DNA of 64,000 nt from Heterobilharzia americana (lineage: Eukaryota > Platyhelminthes > Trematoda > Strigeidida > Schistosomatidae). Below, in pieces: positions 1 through 12,300 of the stretch. Below the pieces are notes generated by a model that was given only the letters and a program-made list of their open reading frames with translations, had not been told where the DNA came from and made no database searches. The number at the start of each line of letters is the position of its first letter. Within the stretch, counting starts at the first letter, position 1. The stretch covers positions 49,571,491 through 49,635,490 of the forward strand of contig OX104130.1 of the NCBI GenBank assembly GCA_944470555.2, written 5' to 3'. The position numbers and the translations under genes were made by a program.

Positions 1-3000
1 ACAGATACCCTTTACGGCAGCATTCGTGATTCAGTTAGGTCTCTATGAGACATCATCAATTTAAAGCCAATATTTAAGAAGTCAAGTTTCTTCTCGACTG
101 AAGTACACTTTGCATTTAAGTTGTTATTTTCTTGTAGTTATTGATCAACTTTTGTGGGTACGCGTTACCATGGGGACATATTTCAATAAAATTAATTTCC
201 CTTCCAATGTCTCTTTCGAACACAGATATCCTAAGCGACTGCAACGTGTTTGCAGTGGTTCTTTCTTATAATTTACTCGATTAAATGTGTTGATACTAAG
301 ATGCATTTCACTCCATCAGTCTTAAAGAAAGATAAATCTTTTTATTGTCACCATCCGTAGCTTGTTGAACTCCAAGATCAAGAAAGTGAAATTTCTCATT
401 CTGCTTATGCTCCACTGTAAATTCTGTTTTAATGCGCTTTTTTTAGTAGACTGAGAAAATAAGAGGTATGATTCAGGTTACTGCAGACCATGAAAGTATC
501 ATCAACATACCTAATGCAGAATATTGTCTCATCCGTTACGTACTTTATACTCGTAAATAAATGCACAATTTTGAATGAAAAGTGAACAGCTAACTTGACT
601 ATTGTTGATTAGACCTTAGTAGGGGATAAATTTTCCATTAGGACTATAGCTATATTAATACGTTATTTTATTGGCTGGTCAGCCAGTTTCTTAGATATAT
701 CAGACGTCTTTCAAAAGATTTACCTGTTACGTTTGAAATGTTCAAAACGTCTGTGATGTACGTATTCTATGATTAGGGAAAAATAAAAGAATAATTTTTA
801 ATCCATAGTAAACTTCTCGTTAAAACTAAGTAATGCGACGAAAACTTGAAGCATTGAGACGTTGTTAATATTTAGAACGAAAAACCGCAAATCACAAATT
901 GCAAAACTTTTCAAGTTTTTGTCTACCTTTCCTTTTTACCTCGCAAGTCAAGCGATTGTTGAACAATTAATTCACCACTGATTCAAAGTGTTGTTGAAGT
1001 CAGTGTTACCAAGTTCAAGTACGCACGTGAAAATTCGGTTGTTCAAAACCCTGAAAACTTTATTCCGTCCATTTTGGTCAAGTCCCGGAAGTGTGAATGA
1101 ATCATTTTTAAAATTATAAATGACACAAATACTTGTTTTAATGAGCATTATCATTCATCTTTTGTTCTCTTAATAACACTGGATTCAATGTTAATTTTCC
1201 AGTAGAATGCATACAATTCTAATCACTTTTATTTGTCCCTTCACAATGAATAAAAGAAAATAAATTGTGGGTGAGAAAGATGCAAACAAAGGCTTTGTTC
1301 CATGATTTAAATGCGAAATTACTACGTTATACGATAGACGACTAACATTGTTCATTATAGGTTAGTATCACTCATAGCTCAAAGAAAGAAGATTTATGAT
1401 TATCCGCAGAGTATGTGGTGAATAAATCAATAGTATGAGTTACGATGCTGAGATTGAAATGCTTAGTTCTAAACTGAAGTTGCATAATTAGATTGAACTT
1501 ATCATTCCCACACTCAGTCGCATAAACAATTTTTTAGGGATTACCAACACTAAACAAAAACCCATGAGAAATGATGACGTGTAATACAACAACTCGGAGA
1601 AACCAAGACTTCCACGGCACGAATGATTTCTTCCAGGTAGTTGCTAGTGCTTGATAGATCCCAAAAGAACTAAATACTTTATTTCCACTTTGATAACTAT
1701 ATAAATATCCTCTTGAAGAACGCAGTGAGCAACCGGAATAGCCTGGTGATTTTGAAAGATATAACTCATATTGTAAACATTCACACCATAACCATTCGAA
1801 ATCTTCAAAAATAATCTAAGCACAGAATCTGATCGGATCGTTCTAAAACCTCTGATTTACAGTCATACACTATAACAAAAGCAGATTATTATAGGAGTCA
1901 AGAGAAATTTATGTACCAGAGATTGCCAGTTGATCGAACGACGGTTAATGTACATACCATTATATTACTCACTGCAGTCTGTAGATGAATACCTCTGGAT
2001 TAGTAAACTAATAAGTTATATCCACGGTTTCACAATCCTGACATTCCACATAATCCAAACGTATTCTGACTTATATCTAATCAGTTAGGAAAAAATCAGT
2101 ATTAAACTACCAGCTAAAGTAAACTGTCATGGGTTTCACATCAGCCAAATGATGAATATGGAAAAAGTACATTTATACTACATTAAGTGATAATAATTAC
2201 AATCATTATGCGTAGAATCAGTTCATTACTAGCAATACCGAAATGTTTGCTGAAGACATGAGTTCCAGCTTATAAACTCATTAACGCATGTGAAGATAAA
2301 TGCATGCTATTAACAGACCTTCATTCTGGGTATCACACACTATATTTAAATATCTAAACTAGCTTATTGTTTTCTCTTTGACAGTTTTAATTTGAACTCT
2401 GTATGTCTCTATTTTTGTATGTCAGAAACCGTCAGGAACCCAGCGCGAGTATTTGCTAGTACTACTATTTTATAAATAAGCTCATATGATAGCTGTGAGC
2501 CACATAGTTGATAAAGCCCACATTTAACCGACTGATTCTCCATAGAACCTATCGATGTCTGGGGTTTTATCACCATTATATCCTCCTATATCAAATAGCA
2601 ATGCTTTCTATTACAACATGCACAGTAAATTCTCAAAGGTGAACATGAGTCGTTTCACATTTGAACCAGAAAAAAAAAAGTAATTCAACGAAGAAAAAAC
2701 TTTTCGATGTTATTTTAGAAAGCTAGACAATAATATTTACATGTATCGCAAAGAGACAGCAACTTGTAACTGAATACTGGAGTATGATTGCATCTCTCGA
2801 GTATCATTTTATGCTGAAACAAAGCAGATGGGAGTTGCATAAGAATCTATCAAACAATGTAATATAAGCGAAAGGTAAGGGGTTTGGAAGGGTGAAAATT
2901 ATAAGTATGTGTGAGACGGGACGGTTTAAGAAAGTAACAAGGGTCACAATGATGGTGATAATGTTCAACTAACTAATTATAATATAACTGTAAATGAAAG

Positions 3001-5589
3001 GAAGAAATTGTGAAAGTCTTAAGACCATGACAGGATAAAATATTAAACATACCTCCTTGGCATGCATAGATTAGACTCGGATTGGTGAGTCACCACTCAT
3101 TCTTCTGTTCACAATATTTGAAAACGCACATTTCAGGACTCTAATAACTCAATAGTAACAAACTATACAATGCCAGACCAATATCTACTTTGGTATATGT
3201 ATGAAGATGATCTTACAACCTCATAAAATGGCGTCGGCGAAAACATTCTCTCTGTTCAGTCACCTCATTTTCTTCCCCGTACACACACATAATGAAGTCT
3301 AAAATAACGCAGTTTTCAAAAACTTGTAGCTAGAAGGGTTCGCTTCAAACAGTAGTCACTAGACGACGCTTTAGTCCTTACTTCCAACTAGAATATCACA
3401 TCAATTTAATTATCAGCAACTAGAAATCTAAACAATGGCAAAATATTTCCAAAATTCAGTTTCCTAACTCACTTTGCTACAAAAAAGCCAATCCTCAATG
3501 CTGAAACCATATTTACCCTTATCGTCCTCAAAAACAATGAACAAATAATGTACTGAAAAAATTGAAATCACACAAACTGCTATCCAGAAGATTCAACAGT
3601 TTTTTCTATCAAGTGATATTGAGCGTGAAAATTAGGTTAGGAGCTCTCTGTTAACGAAATCCAAAAATCGAGAACCAAGAACAGTTTTTGCAGTGTCATG
3701 TCATTTGACCTGATTGCCGCCTGGTCATCAGATTTATACAACCACTTAAAGTTTTATCTCTGCATCAGATACCATTTTATACTGTCATATGCTACACCGA
3801 TGGAAAAATCATGTATAGCTGTGTTTGTCAAACTAAAGCCTGGAGTGAATGATGAAGCTTGGGAGAGAATAAAACTTGACTTCATCATGTAGTGAGTATT
3901 CCCTTCGTTAGCACCTTTTAGTGACAAAATTAAATCTTAGTGGTTTGATGTCTATAGTAGATAGAATTGCAAACAAAATGATTCAACTCATCTGTGAGAA
4001 CAAAGTATCTCATAAAGCAACTCTCATTCATACTGATAACTGAGAAAACAGAAATTTATTCTTGAAACAGCATGTTATGCTTTGCAATTTCTAGAATGCG
4101 TTTATTTTATATTCGGTCATTATATGCATCACATGAAAGATGAAAATTATGAATATTGGCAAAACTAATCGATTGTCTCCTTCTTGTATCCCTCATGACT
4201 TTTAATTGTGAAGTAAACTCATGTAAATTTGAGCTCAAACTTTTCACACATACACCTGTGTCTACAAACTAAGTATGTCAGATTTGTGTTATTAGCACTG
4301 TCAAATAAGCAGCTACCCGGTTCAGCATCTGCAATGTTATCATCTTGCAATCGCGGATCAATATGAATAATAATCTTAGTTATAAAAACTTTCTCACATA
4401 GAAGTGAATACCTAAAACTGTTATCATTAGTTGTATTAATCAATGGTTAGCAGTGAGAGTCAGACGAAGTATTTGGTTAACAAGGGAACAGATATGATAT
4501 TAGTCAAGGGGAAATTTGGTGACATATACCAGGCTACTGTGCTGAATTTATTGTTAGAATATGAAAATCTTCTCCAGCCCACTGTGCCATCACCGGCTTT
4601 GCCTGGGAATATAATAAGCATCATTTATTGTTGCTTCTATAACTAATATTTTGATTTTGTATAGACGTTTATGACTCACTGGTTTCAATGTCTTCATACA
4701 CCATAATTGTTTGATCGTTTCTGCTTTGTAGTAATATAATACCCTAAGACGTAGTAAATGTTATACCCAAATATCTAACTTCTATTAACTACATTGCAGG
4801 TATGTTTAGGAAATAATTCGTCGCCTGAATATTATGGAAAAACCACTCTATAAGCGACACTTATTTCCACCCACAGGTAACTATCTTTAATTCATATCCA
4901 ACAGCGTGCCTTCTGCCTAAAATTTACAGTTATATTCAAGTTAGAACGTAGTCACTTGTTACATTGTTTTATCTAAAATCAAAAATATCAGGTGATTTCA
5001 AGCCAAGAAGGTAAATTAAATTTTTCTTTACCCAGAAATCCTAATTTTTTTTCACTTGATAAAAAACAAAACTCTTCATGTCAAGACCAAATTTACTACG
5101 AATGCCAGACTTTAAAGTGAGTAGATGACACAACTTGGAATGAGCGAAACATAGGATTAATTATGTTCTGATAAAAAATCGATGAAAGTTACTTTTTTCC
5201 AAAGTTCTTTGCATGTATTCTAGTTTTTCCCTTTGAATGTAAACCTGTTCGCTTCTCTAGATTTTCATCTACCTCAGAAAGATAGGAAAACTGAATTACT
5301 TAAAGGCAGCGTAAGTGGATGATAACAGAATGCATATTAACTGTTCGGGGAGAGGAGGTATCTGAATAAAAAACGCTTTATCATGATATACAGTTAAAAG
5401 ATCTAATTGACCTGCCTTCGGTTGAAAAGCAAACCAAAGGAAACTTATTTTTCCTCAAAAGTCTAAGTTTATTTACGCGCTAAAAAGAAAGTAATGTGGT
5501 TAAAATCAGAGTTATCAGATTTCACGGTGGTTAACTTGATGAATGGAGAGAAGTGTTTTGTTTTATTTGAAAGCCACCTAATCAGTATG
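1..5589. other. No recognisable gene
   Basis: AT-rich sequence with only short reading frames (for example 3698-3892 and 4443-4646 forward, 972-1154 reverse) that match nothing I know. Small exons of unrecognised genes cannot be excluded. Confidence 0.6.
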
Positions 5590-5817
5590 CGTGTCTGTCC
5601 TGGATTTCATTGCCAGCCATAGCCAAAATGAAATTGAAGGTTTTTACCGTAGGATGACATCATTTAGACAACCACTGCAAGTCTTGGAGTGCTTAATGGT
5701 TGTTTATTTTTAGTATAAAACTCCTCAGCAGTGCACAACCATGATATTCTGAAGGATCTGACCCACGACTTTCAGGTTTCGTGGCGACAATCTTACCATT
5801 GAGCCACTGGGTCGAAG
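5590..5817 (-). mobile_element. tRNA-derived SINE, Sm-alpha-like
   Basis: On the minus strand the element starts gacccagtggctcaatgg, has an A-box-like segment at 5796-5806 and a B-box-like gggtcagatcc at 5764-5754, followed by gtgcactgctgaggag (5736-5721). That last segment is the position of the hammerhead core in Sm-alpha elements. Here the core is decayed, with the GAAA replaced. The head is shared with copies at 47240 and 26657. Confidence 0.75.
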
Positions 5818-8800
5818 TTCAATGTTCCACATTTTCATTCAGGAAGCAAGAGCAATGTTTGCGAAATGGATTGATCTCGTGTCTATTTCGTGGCTTCTCC
5901 TTAACTGCCAAAAGTATGGAATAAATATGGAAGAAGAACGGGATAAAAATAAAAACATGTTTCCCACTTCTGTCATTTCGTTATATAGCGAGACCACTAT
6001 CCAGTATAGTCACTGAGTATTTGTCCTGCCATCCAAATTGCTTTCACATGCACATCACGAGTTCTCATTAGATTTTTAAGAGATTGCACCTCAAAGCATA
6101 TCGTCAACTGGAGCAAATAACAAAATATTGGACCTTATTACTAGTCTCAGCCAACTGTAAGAGGATACAGTTGAACCAAATGAAGAATAATTGAGTAAAG
6201 TGAGAATACTTACCGCGAACTCTTCTACATGCCTAAAGGTTGGTAACTTACTGATTACCTGAAATGAAAAATAACCTGGTTTCTGAACAATGTAGCACCG
6301 ACAATACTGAAACAACAGGCAAGCTTAAGTCAACATATTTTTACTACGTTCACTTAATCAGGTGCTTGAAAAACGGATACAATTCCTAGTTCAAATAAAC
6401 AGAATGTTCATGTCTGTAATTTCGCACAGAAAATAGTAAATCCATATATGAGAGAGAAAATTTTCAAACTTTTGTACCATTCTGAAAGATGACGTTAAGT
6501 CATGAACGATTATTCAGTTAGCTAGTTGACATATGAAAAGAATTAAAAAGGCTGCAATCTACTTTTCATATGATAGTCCTGAAGGTCATGCATGTTACCA
6601 GTCAGTGTATGCTGGGAAAGAATATTTTTGTCAGTTATTCATAGAATTTATTTATTGTCTAATCATTACTTCCGCTTTTATATAAAATTGAAAGTTGCAT
6701 AAATCCACCACTTAACAATTCCTCTTGTGACTGCTTCCACCGCCTATAGTAAAGGAAGACTAAACTAAAACATTTAATGTTGACGTTTCTCATATACGCT
6801 GAAAAATCTTATAAACTGTAAATAAACCATATAGAACAGATACATAACTACTGAACCAACTGTGAGCTTTTGATGTCCTAATTGAATTGATCTCCTAAAG
6901 CTGAATCTAAAAAGAGCAGATAATTGAAAATTCCCAACCGCTTCACCTATAATCTTATGATTTATACCTGTGTCAATTAATTAGCATCTGAAGTTGAAGT
7001 TATTGATTCAGTGATACACTGTAACTACGTATTTCAGACACATCAAGCTTTAGTACTCATTGTTCATGCATTAAGTCTTTTCGAATAAGTAGATCTTATC
7101 ATGGATACTTTCATTAAAGTAAGCTTTTAATGTTGATATTGAAGGAGAAGAGCATTTATAAGGTCCTTTGAACTTCGCCGATATTTCATAAAGGTACCGC
7201 TGAAACTAGAAAAATCCCGAAAGCTTCCTCCATCCCTCGCAAATTAACGAAAAGCTTCATGTTGCATTAGAATAAAGTCAATGTTGCTCAGATTTTTCGA
7301 ATTCGTTAGTTTATGGATGCTGCCATTTGATCGTTCGTATTTTTCTTAAGAATAAATATCACATATCTACCTTTTTCAGTGGTATTTTTTCCGTACTTAA
7401 GCAGCTTCCCAAATATTTCTCAGATAGAGAACTAGAGCCGTTTACTTTTTGAAGAGCAGTTAACATATATTCTTAAATCTAGCTGATAGCGTAATACGTG
7501 TGCATGACTTTTGTTTTACCAAAATCGATGAAATATATGCAGAAGCGGGTCTTCCATACGAGATGTTTTATTCACCTCAAGTACTAAATAAGGTTTCAGT
7601 CGCTTTTCAAGTGACGTGCCAGTGAGCATATCTGAAATTCTGGAAGAATTCACAAACTCTATTGTTTTCTTTATAACCAGCTGTCTTATCTTTGAGAGAG
7701 TGGAAACGTAAATCACTTGCGAAAGTCGAATTCTCATTATATCACCACAGATGGCCTTGATATTGTCAGGTCCTGTAGAACACACTACGTCAGTGAGTAA
7801 AAATTTAAAGAATTTCAAATCAGATAAAAAAAAGCTTGTTTTGGTTGTTGGGACCATTCTAAAATATTTCGTACTTGAACAAATATCTTAAATTGAAATT
7901 TGAGTGACTGAATACATATTCACTTCATTACTTAACATTTCCCATTCAAATCATCCACTTTACTCGACTAAGTAACTCACTAGTAGTTGGCCCATTTGCT
8001 TCCTACGAAAGCATCCATAACACCATACATTTATTTCTTGTTTCCTGTTCATTTCGCCTGTAATTATTTGTTCTTTGTTCTTTGTTTCCTGATGACAGTA
8101 TATCCGTCCACCATCACAGTGGGGTACAGCGTATTCTATATTGCTACAGTTTGTTGCGTTGGAGCAGCCTTTGTTTCATTCAAAAACTATGAACTCATAT
8201 TCTCTGTGCAAACGAACCGTTATCCAAGTCACCAAAACTTATTTAGTAGAACAGTTGTAAAATCAACCATATATGAACAACTAAAGAGTATGCACTTGAT
8301 TGGGAAAGATTTTTTTCAGAGAAAACAAAGATTTTAAAGTAATGACTGCTAAGTATGAATAGAAAATTAAAACACTTGCCAATAACCACAAATAAAGAAA
8401 GCCGCAACGGAGATATCTAAAAGTAAATGCCATGTTTTTAAAACCTATGGAACTAGCGACGTTGTTCTGTATGATAATGTCTGAAGTCTCCTAAAATGAC
8501 TGTGAATATAATGATCTTGCTTAATGTTAAAGCAATCTTATTTCTTAGTCCTCCCAAGGCTAGTTTGAGAAGAAAGCAACTTTGTCAAATGATATTGTTT
8601 TTTATAAGTATGTAAATTACTTTTATTATCAAATATGATGCAAGAAACTAACATGTTTTGTTAAAAGATGGGTAAAATGAAGTATGAGAATTGTTTGTAC
8701 ACATTAATTTATCTAGAACTGTTGGTTCAACATACACTGACGTTTATTTTGTTATTCATTACAGTCGTTATTCACCCATATAATATGAAAAGGAGGCATA

Positions 8801-9247
8801 GGTATCGAAAAAAACAAAAACGCTCTCAAATATAGGAAGACGGAAGTTAACACTGTGTATGCTACCATGTGTCACTGACATCGGCTAACAATTAAAAAAC
8901 TGCATGTTTGTTCGTAATCATTAAAGCTGCTTTTCTGACTGATTCATGTAAGCATTCACAACAGATGTCACAACTTGCACATATATGTAATGAGTTTAAA
9001 AATTATTCGGATGCGTATCATAAAAACATAATATATGAACAGCTATATTAATGGAGAGACTTTGTGAATCAAAACATTGAAAGCAAGAGGTTAGATAAGA
9101 AGAAGGAAAATATCTCATTCTCAAAATAATCGGAAGGACATTCATCCCTGTAACAACAGAGATCTGTGAGTGAATAAAAACAAACAATTTTAGCTCATTA
9201 CCTATTCAGTTGTTAGTGAAATGTATTGGGAATCGAAACTTTTGTTT
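5818..9247. other. No recognisable gene; includes presumed Wnt 3' UTR
   Basis: The part just below 9248 is presumably Wnt 3' UTR. Two frames just over 110 codons exist (7516-7857 reverse, 7987-8337 forward, the latter hydrophobic), but neither shows a family motif or plausible splice context that I can defend. Confidence 0.55.
8743..8748 (-). promoter_or_regulatory. Possible Wnt polyadenylation signal (AATAAA)
   Basis: This is a minus-strand AATAAA about 500 bases past the Wnt stop codon. AATAAA is common by chance in sequence this AT-rich, and others lie nearby (for example around 8622), so the assignment is weak. Confidence 0.25.
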
Positions 9248-9311
9248 TTAATGTTTACAGTGATGTGTAACCGTCCTTTCTCGGCATATATTACACCGAA
9301 CCTCACAGCAC
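9248..9311 (-). CDS. Wnt2: Wnt terminal coding exon 5 (64 bp, WCC...CK stop)
   Basis: I found this exon by searching the minus strand below exon 4 for an acceptor followed by G-TGY-TGY. The acceptor TTACTTTTCAG precedes 9311. The exon completes the Trp codon and encodes CCEVRCNICRERTVTHHCKH followed by TAA at 9250-9248. All five expected C-terminal cysteines are present, and the pattern WCC-V-C--C-------C- is characteristic of Wnt termini. The phase (2) matches exon 4 exactly. It is far too short to show up as a free-standing reading frame. Confidence 0.92.
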
Positions 9312-12300
9312 CTGAAAAGTAAAAGAAGTTGCATGTTGAAGTGTACTAATAATGGCAAGCTATTTATGAATAAAGATATCCCCGTTTTAGTATGTCATCA
9401 GAAGTCCAGTGTTTTCCTTCGCGTAGCAACGAAGAAAGTCTATAACTGAAGTGAAGTTAGGGAACTCTCTTCACCTCGATCTAAATTCACACTACTTTTG
9501 GTAGCTATATTCCCATATCGTAAGCCTGGTTAATTAGAGTTTAGCTCAATTCAGAACGATGATACTCACACTAGTTGGTTAATAAACAACAAACTATATC
9601 TATCATCTCTTGATTTGTTTTTAATTAAGTAAAGTGTATCGTTTGAAAGGACTCACTGAGGATGAATGAAAGTTTTGTTCAGTTATGATGAATTTAGTTA
9701 AAAGTGATCTTGAAATTTCAATTGCATACGATAAAAGTTTTTCGATCTTACTGCAACAAATGTACCTTCTTGGAACAAGGTTGTACCACTATACTTTGAA
9801 AAGTTTAACAAAGACATACCATTAGCATTATGTTATGTATAATATGCCAGTATCAATGTACCAGTGTTCTATTGCACACTGTTTAATTCCGAAATAGGAT
9901 AAAATAGTTATGGATAGCGTATCCCATTTTCTTTCGTAAGATGTCAAACATGTTTTGAATTTATTCATTTCCTTGAAGATTCCAGGTTGAACATTCTTTA
10001 TACTATGAAGCGAACAGAGTCTGTCTTATCTTCGTTTACCTACTGACTGTCATCTATGTCAAGCAACACTTAAGCTTGGAGCCATCTGTTTTTTCATATA
10101 CTTTCCGAATAGTTCATACTAGCGTGCTAATTGAACATGCCTCATTAATCTAAATCAAATTACTTTTTCTTATGATAAAATCAACTTAGCGCCAATTACT
10201 ATGATGGATGTATATGTTGTGCTATTCAAATTGGCAGTGCTTATGTAATGCTATTGTGACAGCGATTGCATTCCGATAAGTTATCTTTGTCAGCGCCACT
10301 GCTATGACTTTTAGTAACCCTGGTATAACTGAGATTAGATGAACTGTTTGACATTTTCTAGAAGTTGCTGGATTATGTGAACTGCTGCAGAGACTGAAGT
10401 ATGCAGAACCAGAATAAGAGTTCTTGATTTTCCTGTGAATCTTATACTTCTGGCTATCATAAATCAAGAGGTCTAGTGAAAATGCTGGATAATCATATAT
10501 CACAAAAGTGGTTCATTTACCACTTTTCCGTAAGAAACCGCACCCTGGTAAAATTAGCCAGGTGCAGTACAACATCACTACTAATAGTAACACCAACAAC
10601 GATTAGGGTGTAAATGCATCCAGTTAATAAGTCTCTAATTCTGACTACTGCGAAATATAATCATGGTTTTAATATGCATTTCAAAACTATCAGTAAAACT
10701 CCAATCAAATGAAAGCCAACATACTCCTCTACCATGACAAATTGTTGCCACCTCATCACATATATCCAGAAATAAACCCATTTTAAATCCTTCGAGCTAC
10801 TCCTAGGATTTGTATGGAAGTCAGGAAGATAATTATCAACTGGCTGGTCAATGTATTAAACAATAAGGGTTTTGCTAGTCAATAAACTATACTTTCGACA
10901 GGCTTAGTAATGTAAGTTAACTATTGTGACCACAAATGAGTCTGGAAAGTTAAACTGCTATGGAAGAGAGAAGCAGAGCTAACATCACGAGTCAATGAGA
11001 ACTACTCAAGCTAGCTGGTTATATGCTAAGTAGCTTGAAAATTCCATTAGTATGCTGAAATTATAAGAAAGTATCTTTAAAAAGGAAAATGATAGTTCGT
11101 CTCCTAGACAACTGTAATTAGACAGGTGAAAGAAGCAGATAGAAGCATATGATTCCTAACCATTTCAGTAACAAAAGGGTAACTGAAAACAGAATTGCTG
11201 ACGTTTAACTCTTTCCAATATGCTGAATCAAAATCGTTTCAACATACTAGTTGCTTGACGTATTTTGATTTATCCAGATTCATCGCTGCAGAATCCATCT
11301 TTTCCAACAAAATCAAATTCCAAATAGCTCATCTCTTTTTAGCGAAAGCAGGAAAAATTGTGAGTCAACAAAAATCATACCAAAACTTTGATAAAAACGT
11401 TTTAGTGATTTATCTGCAGAAATACGGACCTTCGGAATAATTTTGATGGCTAATGTTGCCTTAATCATTTTGAAAGAAGAGAATGTTTTACAGAATAAAT
11501 TCAACTCGTCAACATTATCCAAAACGATCACTCAAGAAGTATTCAAAAGTATCTTCTGAGAGAAAGAAATTAATAGCATTCGAAATTAGGCTTGAAAAGA
11601 TTGTCAGAAGAATTATAGCCTCTCTTACACAAACCTATCCGACTGCGAAGTTCTCCCCCCTCTGTAGCACTAACTTGGCTATGCACGAATCCAAAATGAT
11701 CAGGTACCTCGAAGACGTCATCTTCAACTGTGTCTATGAATTCATATGAGCTTGTGAAAACAAATTCGGAAAGAGAGAAAGATGTTTTTGAACATATTTC
11801 AAACAGCCTGAGTTTGAATGTTCTGCACTTGACTGAAGATAGTCTTGAAAGTAGTGAGCTGACAAATAACTTATATGCTGCCCCGTTTCACTGAATCACT
11901 ATTTTATTATTATTATTAGTCCCTTGAGTTCCTAGTGGAACATAGGGCTTCAGTAGCACGCCTCCAGTGACCTCTGTTCTCTGAGATCTTTTGAACCTGG
12001 TCCCACGACAGCCCACAACCTCTCATTTCCTCCTCGCACGACCTCCTCCATGTCACCCTCGGACGTCCAACTCGTCGCTTCCCATGGGGATTCCACTCGA
12101 GTACCTGGCCTGACGCGTGATGTCCTCAGTCGGCCTTCTCAGTGCATGCCCAATCCATCTCCACTTCCTCCTGCATATTTGTTGCGTGATAGGTTCTTGG
12201 TTGGTTCGTTCCCAGAGTTCCTTGTTGCTTATTTTTTCTGGCCATCTGATCTTCAGCAGCGAGCGTAAGCAGTTGTTGATGAATGTCTGTAGTTTATTGG

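Noticed and set aside
7987..8337. Hydrophobic 116-codon forward frame resembling a membrane protein
   Set aside because: No family motif, and T-rich sequence gives hydrophobic frames by chance.
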